From: JBBSAT01 sp046351235
GTDB taxonomy: Bacteria; Myxococcota_A; Polyangia; Polyangiales; Sandaracinaceae
Reading direction: 5' to 3'
DNA: 64,000 nucleotides
NCBI GenBank assembly: GCA_046351235.1
Contig: JAXLYV010000001.1
Span: forward strand, 372,001-436,000
Below, piece by piece: positions 59,033-64,000 of this stretch. Both the position numbers and the translations under genes were made by a program. Below the pieces are notes generated by a model. It did no database searches. It was not told the origin of the DNA and saw only the letters and a program-made list of their open reading frames with translations. Within the stretch, counting starts at the first letter, position 1; each line of letters begins with the position of its first letter.

Positions 59033-61033
59033 ATGGCTCGGTCCGGCTCGTTCCGTCTCGATGGTCGCGTCCTGTTCCTGACCGAAGATCCGGATCTCCT
59101 GAAGAAGCAGCTCGCGGGCGAGAGCCTCGACGCGGAGACGATCGCCGCGATCGTGCGGGGCGAGGGGCCGAAGCTGATCGACAACATCTCGACCGACGAG
59201 ATCACGCCCGGCTGGGTCTGCTTCTACTACGACGAGACGCTCGGCGAGTACTCGCTCAACGGCCTGCGCGGCGGGCACTTCCAGCAGCGTGGCACGCTCA
59301 AGAAGGGCGGCTTCTCCGTCGTCGTGAGCGGCCAGAGCAAGGGCTGCGGCAGCTCGCGCGAGCAGGCGCCGTACAGCGAGGTCGCGGCGGGCGTGAAGCT
59401 CGTGATCGCGCGCAGCATCGAGAAGATCTACGGGCAGAACTGCCAGAACATCGGCCTGCTCACCTCGACCGACTTCTCGCTGATCCCGCGCCTGCTCGCC
59501 GGCGAGACGATCGATGGCGTGGCCTTCACCGCGGGGCTCGATCCCATCAGCGCCGACATCGTCCGCGAGGGCGGCCTCTTCGCCTACAACCAGCGGCGGA
59601 TGGCGGGTGAGGTCTCGCCGCCAGCGATCACCACCGCCGCGCGGCCGATGACGATGGTCGAGAAGATCATCGCGGCGCACGCGGTGCGCGATGCGAAGAC
59701 CGGCGCGCTGGGCGTGCCGGCGGTGCAGCCGGGCGATGCGCTCTTCATCCGCACCGACGTGCGCTTCAGCCACGAGTACGTGACGCCGATGGCGGACGCG
59801 CTCTTCCTCGGCGCGCTCGGCGAGAGCGCGAAGGTCGCCGAGCCCGAGAGCGTGTTCACGTTCCGCGACCACCTCACCTTCCTCGGCAGCGTGATGCCGA
59901 AGGAGCGCATCGAGATGGGCCTCTTGAACGAGGCGAATGGCCTCGCGGCGCGGCAAGAGCGCTTCGCCAAGAAGCACTCGCTCAAGCTCTACGGCGAGGT
60001 GAAGGCGTCGGACGGGACGACGCGCGGCAGCGAAGCCATCTGCCACAACGCGGTGATCGAGGACCTCGGCCTGCCGGGCCAGGTCATCGCCGGCACCGAC
60101 AGCCACACGTGCATGGGCGGCGCGCTCGGCGCGTTCGCGTTCGGCGTGGGCTCGACCGACATGGCGAACGCGTGGTTCACGCGCGACGTGCGCGTGAAGG
60201 TGCCGGAGACGGTGCGCTTCGTCCTGAAGGGCGCGCTGCGCACGGGGGTCAGCGCGAAGGACGTGATGCTCCACATCCTCTCGCAGCCCTTCTTCCGTAC
60301 GAGCCGCGGCATCGGCAAGGTGCTCGAGTTCACGGGGGAGGGCCTCGGCACGATGCCGATGGACGAGCAGGCGACGCTCACGAACATGGCCGTGGAGGCG
60401 GGCGGCTTCACCGGCATCCTCGAGCCCAGCCAGCGCGTGGTGGACTATCTCCACGAGCTACGCGGGATCCCGAAGGCCGAGATCGAGAAGCGCATCGTCC
60501 GCAGCGACCCGGGCGCGATCTATCTCGATACGTTCGAGATCGATCTCGCAGACGTCCCCGTGATGCTCGCGACGCCCGGCGATCCGCGCAACGGCGTGGC
60601 GATGACGGGCTGGAAGGACGACGTGAAGATCGACATCGCCTACGGCGGCAGCTGCACCGGCGGCAAGAAGGTCGACATGGACATGTACGCGCTCGTGATG
60701 CGCAAGGCGCTCGCGCGCGGGCAGCGCGTGAAGGAGGGCGTGCACTGCTACATCCAGTTCGGCAGCCAGCGCATCCGGAAGTACGCCGAAGAGAAGGGCT
60801 ACATCGAGCTGTTCCAGCAGGCCGGCGTCGAGCTGATCGATCCGAGCTGCGGCGCGTGCATCAACGCGGGGCCGGGCGCGAGCGACAAGCGCGATCAGGT
60901 CACCGTGAGCGCGATCAACCGCAACTTCCCGGGCCGGAGCGGCCCCGGCCAGGTCTACCTGGCGAGCCCGCTGACGGTCGCCGCGAGCGCGATCGCCGGC
61001 CGCATCGTCGACCCGAGCGAGTACCTGGGCTGA
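59033..61033 (+). CDS. Aconitase/isopropylmalate-dehydratase family enzyme, swivel domain first
   Basis: The 666-residue protein carries both parts of the aconitase family in one chain but in swapped order. A LeuD/swivel-like domain comes first (about residues 1-190, with GQSKGCGSSREQAPYSEVAAG near 100). A LeuC-like [4Fe-4S] domain follows (about 200-666). Probable cluster Cys lie in TDSHTCMGGALG, GGSCTGGKK and DPSCGACINAGPG. It would isomerise or dehydrate a hydroxy-acid such as isopropylmalate, homocitrate or citrate. The substrate cannot be read from the motifs. GAGG lies 5 bases before the ATG. Confidence 0.85.
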   Translation: MARSGSFRLDGRVLFLTEDPDLLKKQLAGESLDAETIAAIVRGEGPKLIDNISTDEITPGWVCFYYDETLGEYSLNGLRGGHFQQRGTLKKGGFSVVVSGQSKGCGSSREQAPYSEVAAGVKLVIARSIEKIYGQNCQNIGLLTSTDFSLIPRLLAGETIDGVAFTAGLDPISADIVREGGLFAYNQRRMAGEVSPPAITTAARPMTMVEKIIAAHAVRDAKTGALGVPAVQPGDALFIRTDVRFSHEYVTPMADALFLGALGESAKVAEPESVFTFRDHLTFLGSVMPKERIEMGLLNEANGLAARQERFAKKHSLKLYGEVKASDGTTRGSEAICHNAVIEDLGLPGQVIAGTDSHTCMGGALGAFAFGVGSTDMANAWFTRDVRVKVPETVRFVLKGALRTGVSAKDVMLHILSQPFFRTSRGIGKVLEFTGEGLGTMPMDEQATLTNMAVEAGGFTGILEPSQRVVDYLHELRGIPKAEIEKRIVRSDPGAIYLDTFEIDLADVPVMLATPGDPRNGVAMTGWKDDVKIDIAYGGSCTGGKKVDMDMYALVMRKALARGQRVKEGVHCYIQFGSQRIRKYAEEKGYIELFQQAGVELIDPSCGACINAGPGASDKRDQVTVSAINRNFPGRSGPGQVYLASPLTVAASAIAGRIVDPSEYLG

Positions 61034-61173
61034 CGGCGTTCGGATTCCGCGAGCCGCGCGCTCCTTCGCGGGCCCTCACGCCAGCGCTCTCTCGATCCCC
61101 GGACCGCTCACCGCGCGCGAGGGGAGAGCCGCGCCGTGATCGGTCTCGCCTTCTCGGAAAAGGAAAAAGGAAA

Positions 61174-61201
61174 ACGCCGGACCCCTTTCGGGATCCGGCG
61201 T
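61174..61201 (-). terminator. Rho-independent terminator of groESL
   Basis: On the minus strand the stem ACGCCGGAtCCC / GGGgTCCGGCGT has one wobble pair, a 4-base loop and then a long T-rich tail (TTTTCCTTTTTCC). It lies about 50 bp beyond the groEL stop codon. Confidence 0.8.
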
Positions 61202-61253
61202 CTTCGTCCGAGTCCGCGCTCGTTCTACCGAGCGCGCGCTTCAGACCGTGGGC

Positions 61254-62891
<1,638 letters not shown>

Positions 62892-62950
62892 GTTCTTCGT
62901 CTCCGTATTTCTATTTTCGAGTTCAGTCTTCGGTCAGGGCGCGCAGCGGA

Positions 62951-63238
62951 TCATTCGACCACGCCGACGATGTCGTCCTCGCGGAGGATGACGAGCTCCT
63001 CGCCGTCCACCTTGACCTCCTGGCCGGCGTACTTGCCGAACAGGACGACGTCGCCCTTCTTGACCTCGAGCTTGCGGACCTTGCCGTCCTCGAGGACCTT
63101 GCCGTTGCCCACGGCGACGACCTTTCCCTGGACCGGCTTCTCCTTGGCCGAGTCCGGGATGATGATCCCGCCCTTGGTCTTCTCTTCTTCCTTGGTGCGC
63201 TGAACGATCACGCGGTCGTGGAGCGGACGAATCGCCAT
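62951..63238 (-). CDS. groES: Co-chaperonin GroES (Cpn10)
   Basis: The 95-residue lid protein has the family start IRPLHDRVIVQR, the mobile loop EEKTKGGIIIPDSAKEKP that binds GroEL, and KKGDVVLFGKYAGQEVKVDGEEL near the end. The GGGAGG ribosome-binding site lies 6 bases before the ATG. It is the first gene of the groESL operon behind a promoter and a CIRCE operator. Confidence 0.97.
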   Translation of the reverse strand: MAIRPLHDRVIVQRTKEEEKTKGGIIIPDSAKEKPVQGKVVAVGNGKVLEDGKVRKLEVKKGDVVLFGKYAGQEVKVDGEELVILREDDIVGVVE

Positions 63239-63313
63239 CTGGAGCCTCCCTATCGCTGGTCTCTGAAACGGGTTGTCTTTCCCGGCAGTTGGCCGGGGTT
63301 CGGTCCAACTTTG

Positions 63314-63340
63314 TTGGCACTCGCTTGGGCAGAGTGCTAA
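63314..63340 (-). promoter_or_regulatory. CIRCE element (HrcA operator)
   Basis: Reading the plus strand, TTGGCACTC, a 9-base spacer and GAGTGCTAA match the CIRCE consensus with one mismatch in the left arm. HrcA binds it to repress groESL until heat or unfolded protein. It lies directly after the predicted transcription start. Confidence 0.92.
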
Positions 63341-63349
63341 CGCCGCGCG

Positions 63350-63377
63350 ACTCTAAGATCGGTTCGGGCGGGGTCAA
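63350..63377 (-). promoter_or_regulatory. groESL promoter
   Basis: On the minus strand TTGACC and TAGAGT are 16 bp apart. The start would fall near 63343, just before the CIRCE operator, as expected for a repressed vegetative promoter. Its -35 box TTGACC equals those before bamA and skp. Confidence 0.7.
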
Positions 63378-63554
63378 GCGGCGCTCCGGAAAATCGTGAG
63401 GCGCCTCACCCAAACCGCCTCGCCGCATGGGGCACCCCCGGCTGGCACTCCCGCGCGCCGGCTGCCAGCTCGAGCGCCGTTCATCGAAGCGAAACGTTGA
63501 GATCTCCGCGCGATCTGCCGAAATAAGGGGAGACGGCGTTCTCGGAGGTAGCGG

Positions 63555-64000
63555 ATGAGCATCGAGACGTTTGGTGACCTGCGGGGCTGGTTCCGGGAGA
63601 GGCTCGAGACGGCGCTGGGGCGGCGGCAGCTCCAGGCGGGGGAGGGCACACGCGCCTACCTCGTCGACCTGCTCGCCCGGGTCGGGCTGGGCCAGGAGAA
63701 CGACGCGCTGAGCCGCCCGCTGGCGCTCCAGCTGGCCGAAGCCAGGGCGGCCGAACGGGCGGAGCGGGTGCGCCTCTACCGGGCGCTCGGCGACGATGCG
63801 CTCTACCTGCGCGGCTTCTGCACCGACCACCTCGACCACCGAGGCATCACCACCGAGTACGTGTCGACCCTCGGCGAGACGGCGTATGGCCAGGCGGGCG
63901 ACCTCACGCTCGGCAGCGCGAGCGAGATCTACCGCGAGCTCGCCCGGAAGTTCGAGGCGTTCGCCGACGCCCTCGACGACGTACGCGAGGGAACGGCGCT
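63555..64000 (+). CDS. Conserved-looking hypothetical protein, C-terminal end off window
   Basis: An open frame starts at ATG 63555, 6 bases after GGAGG, and runs without a stop to the right edge (148 codons visible). It encodes a helical soluble protein that opens MSIETFGDLRGWFRERLETA and has no signal peptide. Later it shows YRALGDDALYLRGFCTDHLDHRGITTEY and YVSTLGETAYGQAG. I do not recognise the family. It is divergent from groESL. Confidence 0.65.
   Translation, partial: MSIETFGDLRGWFRERLETALGRRQLQAGEGTRAYLVDLLARVGLGQENDALSRPLALQLAEARAAERAERVRLYRALGDDALYLRGFCTDHLDHRGITTEYVSTLGETAYGQAGDLTLGSASEIYRELARKFEAFADALDDVREGTA

Overview
The window is about 64 kb of very GC-rich bacterial DNA (roughly 70% G+C by eye, not computed). 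It carries about 50 protein genes, one tRNA, no rRNA and no CRISPR array. Many predicted lipoproteins have Asp/Ala/Gly-rich linkers behind the lipid-attachment Cys. There is also a MopE-like calcium/metal-motif protein, AgmX/TonB-type proteins, DUF507, and chromosomal core genes (bamA, skp, fabZ, lspA, lgt, queG, mtnP, groESL). Together these point to the chromosome of a Myxococcota member, most like the Polyangiales/Sandaracinaceae. That placement is inferred from gene content, not from a marker-gene search.

Layout. 1-7.4 kb: end of a universal-stress protein, a GNAT, secreted proteins (one caspase-like), three tandem hairpins, and a fused rRNA m5U-methyltransferase/pseudouridine synthase. 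7.4-16.5 kb: envelope biogenesis, with bamA, skp, fabZ, a TolC-like channel, MlaC and DUF507. A reversed expansin-like gene sits between bamA and skp. 16.5-21 kb: a three-gene minus-strand operon ending in two unknown proteins and starting with a membrane-anchored protein that joins an extracytoplasmic domain to a cytoplasmic acetyltransferase. 21-27.6 kb: a lipoprotein, two methyltransferases, an EpmA-like ligase, an SGNH/phosphodiester-glycosidase pair and tRNA-Cys(GCA).

27.6-30.8 kb holds the most unusual cluster. A zinc-ribbon pseudokinase, a vWA protein and a divergent adenylosuccinate-synthetase-like enzyme are tightly coupled on the minus strand. A decayed copy of the pseudokinase 5-prime end lies 1.65 kb away, so an Asp-box lipoprotein gene is bracketed by direct repeats. 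32.5-46.7 kb: AgmX/TonB-type proteins, a CaiB-type CoA-transferase, queG, an esterase-extensin fusion, Cys-rich repeat proteins, an intradiol dioxygenase-like protein and the MopE-like protein.

46.8-56.5 kb: an NtrC-type two-component pair, then a short lipoprotein translationally coupled to lspA and followed by lgt (lipoprotein maturation), an OmpA-like lipoprotein, a Ppx/GppA protein, an alpha/beta hydrolase, mtnP and a PfkB kinase. Directly behind the PfkB gene is a 288-bp MITE-like element with terminal inverted repeats and a 6-bp target duplication. 56.8-64 kb: two secreted proteins, a swivel-first aconitase-family enzyme, the groES-groEL operon with a CIRCE operator, and a truncated conserved gene at the right edge. 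Most remaining long open frames are antisense shadows expected at this GC content.
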